The notes under the pieces are model-generated. The model made no database searches and was not told where the DNA came from. It saw only the letters and a program-made list of their open reading frames with translations. The translations under genes were made by a program, and so were the position numbers. A stretch of 5,107 nt of DNA from Nitrososphaerales archaeon (GTDB taxonomy: Archaea > Thermoproteota > Nitrososphaeria > Nitrososphaerales > Nitrososphaeraceae): positions 1 to 5,107 of the forward strand of contig JARBAV010000220.1 in assembly GCA_029237515.1 (NCBI GenBank), read 5' to 3'. Numbering within the stretch: position 1 is the first letter of the stretch; the number at the start of each line of letters is the position of its first letter. Positions 1-5,086 of the stretch are shown in pieces.

Positions 1-201
1 CAAAAAAGGATCATGTACAGGTCATTTTTGTCGTATCATCATCTTAAAGACTATCTGAGTCTTTTATTAGGAAATGGACTTATTGAATTCTTGGATACTC
101 AAAGAAAATACAAAATAACTGCTAAGGGCAAGAAATTTTTACAAATTTATAATGGCCTTAATGAAGTAGTAGAAATAACAAATACGATAACTTCGAGATA
201 A
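1..201 (+). CDS. Winged-helix DNA-binding protein, C-terminal part (5' end outside window)
   Basis: The reading frame is already open at base 1 and ends at TAA 199-201, so 66 residues are visible and the start lies to the left. The ATG at 13 is internal: the preceding codons (QKRI) belong to the conserved stretch KRIMYRSFLSYHHLKDYLSL. That stretch is typical of the recognition-helix half of the small archaeal winged-helix family (HTH_45/ArnR1-like), abundant in Thaumarchaeota. Next come a hydrophobic helix end with GLIE, a short wing (DTQRKYKITAKGKK) and a final helix (FLQIYNGLNEVV). Such proteins are usually about 80-100 residues and consist of the single DNA-binding domain, so roughly 20-30 residues are probably missing. 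Role inferred from the fold: a transcription regulator with unknown target and no visible ligand domain. It converges on the lyase gene. Family call fairly sure; function unknown. Confidence 0.8.
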   Translation, partial: QKRIMYRSFLSYHHLKDYLSLLLGNGLIEFLDTQRKYKITAKGKKFLQIYNGLNEVVEITNTITSR

Positions 202-224
202 ACTCGAGGGCCCTCTTATTTTAT
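191..224 (+). terminator. Probable transcription terminator: hairpin over stop codon plus T-rich tail
   Basis: CTTCGAG (191-197) can pair with CTCGAGG (203-209), with one G-T wobble, around an ATAAA loop that contains the stop codon. A pyrimidine-rich tract, CCCTCTTATTTTAT (211-224), follows. Archaeal termination depends mainly on T-rich stretches, so the tail may matter more than the stem. The site lies between the convergent winged-helix and lyase genes. The stem would also form in RNA from the other strand, but no comparable T-run follows it there. Confidence 0.45.
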
Positions 225-255
225 ACAATTCGCTCTGTTTTGATCTTTCCCGTAT

Positions 256-1647
256 CTACTCCCTTCTTCCGATCAAATTTGAACGTGAGAACACCTTTTC
301 TACATCTTCAGCCTTCATTAAGCCTTCTTCTACCACTATGTCCTTCACATTCCTGTTTGTTTCCAGTGCTTTCTTGTAAATTTCGGATGCCTTTACATAG
401 CCTATGTAGGGATTTAAAACAGTCACGAGTACGGGGCTTTTATAAACATACATAGAAAGCTTGTCTTCGTTTGCTTGAATGCCCTCTATGAGATTAGCTG
501 TGAATACTGGTAAAAAGTTCCTGAGCATATCCATAGAATCTAAAACCCATTTCAACATTCCTGGGAGCATAACATTCAACTCAAACTGACCCGCTTGAGA
601 TGCCATCGTTACCGCCAAATCATTTCCAATTACATTGAAGCAAATCATGTTAAGACACTCGGCCAAAGACGGGTTAATCTTGCCTGGCATTATCGAAGAG
701 CCTGCATGCACTGCTGGGATGACTATTTCGGCAAACCCCGCAGTAGGTCCGGATGCCATTAGTCTGACGTCATTAGCTAACTTGATTAGTTCTAGCGCGA
801 GGTTCCTCATTGAGGAAGAATAACATGTAACGTCAAATCGGCTTTGGAGTGCATAATAAAAGTTTTCAGATGAGATCATGTTTAGCCCAGATATGTCTCT
901 AAGATAGCGAATTGATACTTCCGGGTATCCAGTCGGTGAATTAGCACCGCTACCCACAGCCGTACCTCCTAAGGCAACAGCATACAGGTTTTCTGATGCT
1001 TGCACTATCTTCTGTCTAGCGGTTTCAATTGAATAACAATAACCGCTGAACTCATCTCCTAATGTGATTGGAAGCGCATCCATTAAGTGGGTTCTCCCAA
1101 TTTTCATAGTATCTTTAAATTCTACACTCTTTTTTTTCAGAGATTTGATTAGTAAGTCTATGACCTGCAGGAAACTATTTAGACCCAGTAATATTGACAG
1201 GTGCATTGCAGTGGGGAACGTATCGTTACTTGATTGGGACATGTTTACATGATCATTGGGGTTGATTATCTCATACTTACCTCTCTCTTCGCCAATTGTT
1301 TCTAGCGCAATATTTGTGATTACCTCGTTGATGTTCATGTTAAAAGCTGTTCCAGCACCTGAATTAATTGGCTCAATGATGATCTGATCTAAGAAATCAC
1401 CAGAAAGCAATCTATCACAAGCTTTTACAATCGCGCTGGAAACTTCTTCGGGAAGAACTCCAAGTTTAAAATTGGACAGAGCCGCACACTTTTTGATCAT
1501 AACATACGCTCTAACTAAATCCGGATGTGATCTTTGTCCTGTAATATTATACTGATTGCTGGCTCTTACTGTAAATGGGCCATAATATGCATCAGAGGGG
1601 ACCTTAATCTCTCCTAGAGAGTCCTTGTCGATTCGAAAGCTGGACAT
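256..1647 (-). CDS. fumC: Class II fumarase/aspartase-family lyase, probably fumarate hydratase
   Basis: 463 residues, the usual length for homotetrameric class II fumarases and aspartases, and apparently intact. Fumarase interconverts fumarate and malate; aspartase splits aspartate to fumarate and ammonia. Family motifs in order: DAYYG (20-23), SGAGTAFNMNINEV (about 96-109, substrate-binding Thr100), NPNDHVN (129-135), SQSSND (137-142), GRTHLMDALP (184-193, Thr186/His187), GGTAVGSG (227-234) and the signature loop GSSIMPGKIN (316-325) with catalytic Ser317, Lys323 and Asn325; Glu330 would be the His187 relay partner. SSND rather than STND favours fumarase, because aspartases use that Thr to hold the amino group. 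However, GAGT, Asn129 where fumarases have His, and PAVHAGSS look aspartase-like. The start is chosen because MSSFRIDKDSLGEIKVPSDA aligns with family N-termini and a TATA box lies upstream. In Thaumarchaeota a class II fumarase serves central carbon metabolism, including the 3-hydroxypropionate/4-hydroxybutyrate cycle. Family certain; substrate moderately sure. Confidence 0.9.
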   Translation of the reverse strand: MSSFRIDKDSLGEIKVPSDAYYGPFTVRASNQYNITGQRSHPDLVRAYVMIKKCAALSNFKLGVLPEEVSSAIVKACDRLLSGDFLDQIIIEPINSGAGTAFNMNINEVITNIALETIGEERGKYEIINPNDHVNMSQSSNDTFPTAMHLSILLGLNSFLQVIDLLIKSLKKKSVEFKDTMKIGRTHLMDALPITLGDEFSGYCYSIETARQKIVQASENLYAVALGGTAVGSGANSPTGYPEVSIRYLRDISGLNMISSENFYYALQSRFDVTCYSSSMRNLALELIKLANDVRLMASGPTAGFAEIVIPAVHAGSSIMPGKINPSLAECLNMICFNVIGNDLAVTMASQAGQFELNVMLPGMLKWVLDSMDMLRNFLPVFTANLIEGIQANEDKLSMYVYKSPVLVTVLNPYIGYVKASEIYKKALETNRNVKDIVVEEGLMKAEDVEKVFSRSNLIGRRE

Positions 1648-1676
1648 GGAACTCTATTGACTACGATAATAGCATG

Positions 1677-1685
1677 TTAATAAAT
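1677..1685 (-). promoter_or_regulatory. TATA box of the fumarase/aspartase gene
   Basis: The minus strand reads ATTTATTAA here, centred about 33 bases before the ATG at 1647. With archaeal spacing of about 26 bases from TATA centre to transcription start, the mRNA would begin near 1654, giving a leader of roughly 7 bases. The core TTTATTAA is identical to that before pth2. No Shine-Dalgarno motif lies in the short leader. Confidence 0.5.
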
Positions 1686-2006
1686 CCATCGAAGGCATCC
1701 GATAGGGCTTCTTTGTCTTGTAGCCACCCGAGATCATCCATCCTTCGAATACATAGATAACTCAATTTAAGTCGCTGATCATTGAACCTCGAACTATTAT
1801 TTCTGATGCCGATGGTAATGTGGTAAAGTTGGGTTGTATCGGTTTTGTAAATAGTTCAATGCAAATAATTTCGGTTGCCTATAGACAGCTATGTCATCAC
1901 AAGAACATTCAAACCTCAGCGAGAATTTGGAACTTCGATTCAAGTAGTATTTAGGTGTGTTATCAGCTTTATTGCTCCAGCTTAACAACTACAGTGAACT
2001 TTTGGA

Positions 2007-2014
2007 TATTTATG
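2007..2014 (+). promoter_or_regulatory. TATA box of the hypothetical gene at 2039
   Basis: TATTTATG is centred about 28 bases before the ATG at 2039, placing the predicted transcription start at or just before that ATG, as in a leaderless mRNA. This spacing argues against the in-frame TTG at 2018, which would lie only 4 bases after the box and upstream of the RNA start. Confidence 0.45.
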
Positions 2015-2038
2015 TAGTTGGATGCGTCAATTAGTTTA

Positions 2039-2530
2039 ATGAGCGTTTTTACATCAGAAGAAGTTAGTAGGAAGCTCGCGGACTTTGGAATAATTCTGAA
2101 ATACATGCCGTTTCTCCAGGAACATGGATTCTCTGAATTTGGAAAAGGTCAATTGACAGGTAAAATGGAACTACTTAAAGAGGGTCTTTCAGATTCTACG
2201 ATAAATCATTCAGGGCAGCAATTTGAATCTCGGATGCCCAATAGTCACGTATATACAAGTTCTTATCATGATTACGAGGCACAAGATGTGAAAATGTCTA
2301 GTGCTACTTCAATTGAACCCAACTTGGAGCACTCAATGAGCAAGAGGCGGAATTTTACTGAAGGAGAAACAGGTCCAGGGGAAAGTAAGGCCTCAGAGAG
2401 AGCAGAGGGATCTAGTACCTTAGATCAAAGTAGAGGGAAAAACTATCTATCTGAAAATAACAGATGGAATTTCAAGCACGATGACGAATCATCATGGATA
2501 ACTCGTATTAGAAAATTGGCTGATATGTAG
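2039..2530 (+). CDS. Hypothetical hydrophilic protein, 163 residues
   Basis: I do not recognise this protein. The N-terminal 31 residues (MSVFTSEEVSRKLADFGIIL, then KYMPFLQEHGF) look like a folded, partly amphipathic helical segment. From about residue 45 to 140 the chain is rich in Ser, Glu, Asn, Gly and Lys and poor in large hydrophobics, so probably disordered. The last 12 or so residues (SSWITRIRKLADM) could form a short amphipathic helix carrying the only tryptophan besides W133. There is no signal peptide, membrane span, cysteine or nucleotide-binding motif. The two short ordered ends joined by a flexible linker would suit a protein-protein adaptor, but that is inference. An upstream in-frame TTG (2018) would add seven residues; the ATG is preferred because of TATA spacing. 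It is a single gene divergent from the lyase and convergent with pth2. That it is coding is supported by 164 codons without a stop, promoter placement and lack of a competing frame. Confidence 0.65.
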   Translation: MSVFTSEEVSRKLADFGIILKYMPFLQEHGFSEFGKGQLTGKMELLKEGLSDSTINHSGQQFESRMPNSHVYTSSYHDYEAQDVKMSSATSIEPNLEHSMSKRRNFTEGETGPGESKASERAEGSSTLDQSRGKNYLSENNRWNFKHDDESSWITRIRKLADM

Positions 2531-2560
2531 TTCCCAAATTTCATGCATTTATGTTGGAAC

Positions 2561-2567
2561 TTTTATT
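2561..2567 (+). terminator. Possible T-rich terminator after the hypothetical gene
   Basis: TTTTATT lies about 30 bases after the TAG at 2528-2530, in the 154-base gap between two convergent genes. Archaeal RNA polymerase often stops at such short T-runs. No strong hairpin accompanies it, and nothing else was recognised in the gap 2531-2684. Confidence 0.25.
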
Positions 2568-2684
2568 CCGGATAAAGAAAAGTGATAAGTATCTAACTTC
2601 TTGATAATCTTACCTGGTCATGGTCAATTGAGCTGACGCCGGATTAGACTAGGTTCGTTGCCTCAACTATTCTATTTCAGTTTC

Positions 2685-3038
2685 CTACAATAGTTTCAGA
2701 TCCTTAGTTATACGATCTATTAGTGAGGTCGGAGCAGGCCCAATTCCAAGACATGTTACAGTCCCTTCCGGGATTTGTGTTAACCCTCTATCTTGTACCT
2801 GGACTACAGGAAGCCCTGAAGTTTGTGCCTTTCGCTTTATGTTGTGCAATTCTTCGAGCGAATGAACTTTAACAACGATCTTAGCCTGACCGGAAGTGAA
2901 CCATTTCATAAACCATGAAGGATGACTCGTCATTACTTGCTCTGCGCCAGACACAGCAGCATGAGCAACTTGGGCAGCTAACTTACCGATACCCATTCGA
3001 AGCTCTTTTCTTACTACAATTACTTGTTTGAATTCCAT
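2685..3038 (-). CDS. pth2: Peptidyl-tRNA hydrolase, archaeal/eukaryotic type (Pth2)
   Basis: 117 residues, full length for Pth2. The cytoplasmic enzyme cleaves the ester bond of peptidyl-tRNAs that drop off the ribosome, recycling tRNA. Family features are present in order: the first strand KQVIVVRKEL (4-13); the loop and helix MGIGKLAAQVAHAAV (15-29) with invariant Lys19, Gln23 and His26; the strand QAKIVVKV (51-58); GLPVVQVQDRGLTQIPEGT (75-93) with conserved Asp83 and Thr87; the late strand TCLGIGPAP (95-103); and the closing helix with the family-typical LKLL end. The Asp motif reads DRGLTQ rather than the common DAGxTQ, a substitution outside the main conserved positions. The start is fixed by the usual short N-terminus (MEFKQVIVV) and a TATA box about 27 bases upstream, implying a leaderless mRNA. 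It is divergent from the reductase gene and has no operon partner here. Confidence 0.96.
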   Translation of the reverse strand: MEFKQVIVVRKELRMGIGKLAAQVAHAAVSGAEQVMTSHPSWFMKWFTSGQAKIVVKVHSLEELHNIKRKAQTSGLPVVQVQDRGLTQIPEGTVTCLGIGPAPTSLIDRITKDLKLL

Positions 3039-3057
3039 TTATTCGTGTGACCTTAGC

Positions 3058-3070
3058 TTAATTAATAAAT
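3058..3070 (-). promoter_or_regulatory. TATA box of pth2, possibly shared with the divergent reductase gene
   Basis: The minus strand reads ATTTATTAATTAA; the core TTTATTAA (complement of 3062-3069) is centred about 27 bases before the pth2 ATG, predicting a leaderless transcript. The block is nearly symmetric. Read on the plus strand it lies about 33 bases before the reductase ATG at 3098, so it could direct both genes. A separate plus-strand candidate, TTATTTAT (3075-3082), is only about 20 bases from that ATG, closer than usual. Confidence 0.5.
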
Positions 3071-3097
3071 CGAGTTATTTATTTCCAATAAGAGTTA

Positions 3098-4297
3098 ATG
3101 AACCGAACCAAGTACGACGTGGTAGTGGTAGGTGGCAGTATTTCTGGATTGTTGGCGGCTCGAGAAATAGCTTCAAAGTCGTCAATCTCAGTCAAAGTCT
3201 TGGAAGCTGACCCCGAAATTGGTACTCCCGAACACTGTGGAGGGTTGGTGAGCCTCAGCGGGTTGCGAAAGTTAGGCGTAGTACCATCTTTTAGAACGTT
3301 TAGAAATCACATTTCACGTGCCAAAATATATTCAAGACAATCTTCCTTTGAAGTTGATGCGAAACTCCAAGATGTGGTGGCCATCGATAGGAGGGAACTG
3401 GATAAGCAGATTGCTTTTCAGGCTCAAAAACTAGGCGCTGAAATAACAACGTTGAATTCGATGAAGTCAGTCACAACATGTCCAAAATTAGGTGAAGGTC
3501 AATCTCACAAAGTCGAAAACGAATTTACTCATGCTGTTGCAACCACGGATGGAACACTTTATTGTAAGTATCTTGTGGATGCCAGGGGATTGTCTTCACT
3601 GATAAGAAGGTACAGAACCGGGATAATGCCATCAGGACAGTATGAAGTCCTCGCTCCTTGGATTGATCCTGATACTGTGGAGCTGTATTTCGATGCAGAT
3701 AAATATCCAGGTTTTTTCGCTTGGATTATTCCGTTAGGTGATAACAAGGCGAAAATAGGCGTAGCGGGTAGAGACATCAATATAGTAAATTCCATTAGTT
3801 CGTTTCTCGAATCAAAAGGATCGTCATATTCGATATCACGAAAGATATTTGCTCCAATTTATGTATCGGGACCGATAAGGCGTTTTATCGATGACCACAG
3901 GTTCTTAATCGTAGGGGATGCTGCAGGCCAGACCAAACCTACAACGGCTGGGGGCATACTAAGTTCAGGAATGGGAGGTATGCTTGCGGGTCGGGCAATC
4001 GTTTCGGCGATTGAGCAAGAAGATGACTCATTCCTTAACGACTATCCTAACCAATGGCATTCCATATTTGGTTTCGAATTTAAAAAGTTGATACTTGCCC
4101 GGAAGATATTCGAACATTTGGACAACAAGGCCATCGATGAACTATTTTCCACCGTTTCTCAGCCAACCCTAACGCGAATCTCTCAGGATGGGGAATTCGA
4201 CTTTCATTCGGCTCCGCTTTCATTAATTCTCAATGTAAAATCTACCTCGAGTATAGTTAAGGGTCTCCTGGAAAGTAGGTTGAGGAGGGCCAAGTGA
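3098..4297 (+). CDS. Geranylgeranyl reductase family FAD-dependent protein
   Basis: 399 residues, typical for the family. Related archaeal enzymes use FAD to saturate isoprenoid double bonds in digeranylgeranylglycerol phospholipids; some paralogues act on quinone tails or other polyprenyl groups. The N-terminal Rossmann motif is YDVVVVGGSISGLLAA (6-21), followed by the ribose-binding acidic residue Glu36 after VKVL. PEHCGGLVS (44-52) carries the family's conserved Cys47 with its Gly partners. GFFAWIIPLG (205-214) matches the YxWxFP-like substrate-cavity motif, and IVGDAAGQTKPTTAGGI (271-287) is the second FAD motif with Asp274. The C-terminal third is the more variable helical part. There is no N-terminal transmembrane helix; membrane association is likely peripheral. 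The start is set by the Rossmann strand beginning at residue 6; leader length is uncertain because the upstream TATA spacing is ambiguous. Thaumarchaeota carry several paralogues, so the exact substrate cannot be assigned, and the pth2 neighbour gives no clue. Confidence 0.92.
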   Translation: MNRTKYDVVVVGGSISGLLAAREIASKSSISVKVLEADPEIGTPEHCGGLVSLSGLRKLGVVPSFRTFRNHISRAKIYSRQSSFEVDAKLQDVVAIDRRELDKQIAFQAQKLGAEITTLNSMKSVTTCPKLGEGQSHKVENEFTHAVATTDGTLYCKYLVDARGLSSLIRRYRTGIMPSGQYEVLAPWIDPDTVELYFDADKYPGFFAWIIPLGDNKAKIGVAGRDINIVNSISSFLESKGSSYSISRKIFAPIYVSGPIRRFIDDHRFLIVGDAAGQTKPTTAGGILSSGMGGMLAGRAIVSAIEQEDDSFLNDYPNQWHSIFGFEFKKLILARKIFEHLDNKAIDELFSTVSQPTLTRISQDGEFDFHSAPLSLILNVKSTSSIVKGLLESRLRRAK

Positions 4298-4302
4298 GCA
4301 AG

Positions 4303-4310
4303 ATATAAAT
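4303..4310 (+). promoter_or_regulatory. TATA box of the zinc-ribbon/EF-1 beta operon
   Basis: ATATAAAT lies 6 bases after the reductase stop and is centred about 34 bases before the ATG at 4341. That predicts a transcription start near 4332 and a leader of about 8 bases. It is the best TATA match in the window, fitting a constitutively expressed translation operon that does not depend on read-through from the reductase gene. Confidence 0.55.
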
Positions 4311-4340
4311 CCCGTAGTGAAACCATACTAAAAGATATCA

Positions 4341-4520
4341 ATGCCAAGTTCGCTACAATTACCTGTATGCACATCATGCGGCCGTCCTATAATGCCAAAC
4401 GATGAATGCGTTAAATTTTATTGCCCCAGTTGCGGTTATGTGTTAGTTTGGAGATGTGAAAGCTGTAGAGAATTCGCTAGGATGTACAAGTGCGTAGGTT
4501 GCGGATTCGAAGGACCTTAA
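4341..4520 (+). CDS. Zinc-ribbon microprotein (HVO_2753-like, four CxxC motifs)
   Basis: 59 residues, starting MPSSLQLPVCTSCGRPIMPN and ending at TAA 4518-4520. Four CxxC pairs stand at Cys10/13, Cys28/31, Cys39/42 and Cys51/54, enough for two zinc-binding knuckles; Cys23 is extra. Between them are VKFYCPSCGYVLVWRC and the closing KCVGCGFEGP, the pattern of the small archaeal zinc-ribbon family annotated as putative RNA-binding (COG2888 type). In many archaea this gene directly precedes the elongation factor 1-beta gene, as here with a 6-base gap, so co-transcription from the TATA box at 4303 is expected. The genomic pairing suggests a translation-linked or RNA-binding role, but the biochemical function is not established; a haloarchaeal relative has been studied as a zinc-finger microprotein. 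The start is the ATG just before the first CxxC segment, with no in-frame alternative of better spacing. Confidence 0.93.
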   Translation: MPSSLQLPVCTSCGRPIMPNDECVKFYCPSCGYVLVWRCESCREFARMYKCVGCGFEGP

Positions 4521-4526
4521 TTAGAA

Positions 4527-4808
4527 ATGTCTAAACTAGTCGTTCGTGTTAGGATTTTGCCATCAGATGCGGAAACAAATCTAGACGCGGTTTCAAAGTC
4601 ACTGTCAGGATCAATGCCAGAGGGAATGGAGTTGAATGCGGTTTCCAAGGAACCGGTTGCATTTGGATTATTCTCGCTATTGGCTGATTTCATCTTGGAC
4701 GATGCTGAGGGTCAGATGGATAAACTTGAGGATTTTCTTGGGAAAACTGAAGGCATAGGACAGTTCGAGGTTGTGGCCATGAGCAGAAGATCAGTGCAGA
4801 TAAAGTAA
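4527..4808 (+). CDS. ef1b: Elongation factor 1-beta, archaeal (aEF-1B)
   Basis: 93 residues, the normal length of the archaeal factor, which corresponds to only the C-terminal catalytic domain of eukaryotic eEF1B-alpha. It is the guanine-nucleotide exchange factor that reloads EF-1 alpha with GTP during elongation. The first strand is KLVVRVRILPSDAETNLD (3-20), typical of the family start. The diagnostic EPVAFGLFSLLADFILDDAE (42-61) contains the conserved AFGL; EGQMDKLEDFL (61-71) precedes the second helix. GIGQFEVVAMSRRSVQIK (76-93) is the final strand, where the family usually has a VxSVEVxxxxR pattern. The domain is an alpha-beta sandwich without zinc or membrane segments. It starts 6 bases after the zinc-ribbon stop, with no clear Shine-Dalgarno motif, so translation probably depends on coupling or re-initiation. 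No anomalies seen. Confidence 0.95.
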   Translation: MSKLVVRVRILPSDAETNLDAVSKSLSGSMPEGMELNAVSKEPVAFGLFSLLADFILDDAEGQMDKLEDFLGKTEGIGQFEVVAMSRRSVQIK

Positions 4809-4850
4809 AAATTGCACTTATTATCCGTGCCTTAACACCACGCAATAATT

Positions 4851-5046
4851 GTGAGGCGTTCAAACATAATCGAAGTGGTCGTTAGGTCAATGCTGGGCAC
4901 TTCATTAAAGGTGAAATCGTACTTATTCTGCTTGTTTCTTAATATCGTCCTTTCGTACATAGTACAGTCATGGGCCGAATGACAAAAGAAAGCCTGTGTA
5001 GCAAATTTTAAGCAAAGCAATCCACTTAGGAAAATGGTGTAGACTA
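4851..5046 (+). pseudogene. Possible decayed winged-helix regulator gene
   Basis: From GTG 4851 a frame runs 43 codons to TGA 4980-4982. It reads VRRSNIIEVVVRSML, then GTSLKVKSYLFCLFLNIVLS. This resembles the opening of small thaumarchaeal winged-helix proteins (RRS-IEI-..., then K-x-x-M-Y-x-x-F-L-x-Y). In an ungapped comparison with the protein at 1-201, KSYLFCLFLNI lines up with KRIMYRSFLSY at K, L/M, F/Y, F, L, N/S and I/Y. After the stop the same frame continues for 19 codons (QKKACVANFKQSNPLRKMV) to a second stop at 5040-5042, where the wing and last helix would be. The key positions are eroded and two stops interrupt the frame, so a remnant is more likely than a working gene. The match is by eye and weak; this may simply be noncoding DNA. 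The end coordinate is approximate. Confidence 0.22.
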
Positions 5047-5086
5047 AGATATGAAATAAGAATTCCTACCGAATTCCAGTTCCAAG

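Larger units (their letters stand above)
1648..2038. other. Intergenic region between divergent genes
   Basis: This stretch of about 390 bases separates the lyase (-) from the hypothetical gene (+). It holds the two outward promoters described separately. On the minus strand a frame stays open from 1855 to the TAG at 1661-1663. Its only ATG, at 1741, would give a 26-residue peptide beginning MDDLGWLQDKEAL. It is too uncertain to call a gene, but the translation is protein-like (see findings). Two weak inverted repeats occur: TCGAAGG (1689-1695) with CCTTCGA (1742-1748), and GAACTATT (1791-1798) with AATAGTTC (1850-1857). No tRNA, known small RNA or mobile-element end was recognised. Confidence 0.5.

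Noticed and set aside
1689..1750. tRNA or small structured RNA suggested by TTCGAAT (1744-1750) and the 7-base inverted repeat TCGAAGG/CCTTCGA
   Set aside because: The bases flanking the T-loop-like motif do not form a T-stem, and no acceptor stem or anticodon arm can be drawn. The inverted repeat is short and widely spaced.
1791..1857. Inverted repeat GAACTATT (1791-1798) / AATAGTTC (1850-1857)
   Set aside because: Eight bases separated by about 50 in AT-rich DNA is within chance expectation, and it is not linked to a gene end or an element boundary.
1797..1988. 63-codon ATG frame on the minus strand in the divergent intergenic region
   Set aside because: Its translation is rich in Asn, Tyr, His and Lys with no recognisable pattern, it has no well-placed TATA box, and it overlaps the other minus-strand open frame (1661-1855), which looks more protein-like.
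2018..2530. Longer version of the hypothetical gene starting at TTG 2018
   Set aside because: TTG 2018 lies only 4 bases after the TATA-like box at 2007-2014, so it would fall before the expected RNA start. The ATG at 2039 has normal leaderless spacing.
4814..4830. Small hairpin GCAC/GTGC after EF-1 beta considered as a terminator
   Set aside because: A four-base-pair stem with a nine-base loop and no T-run after it is too weak to call.
4832..5020. 62-codon minus-strand frame after EF-1 beta
   Set aside because: There is no recognisable domain or convincing promoter, and it lies antisense to the possible winged-helix remnant, whose weak similarity explains the region better.
5060..5076. GAATTC...GAATTC repeat with a five-base spacer near the right edge
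   Set aside because: Each copy is itself palindromic, so the pair is both a direct and an inverted repeat. It is too short to indicate an element end or a strong hairpin.
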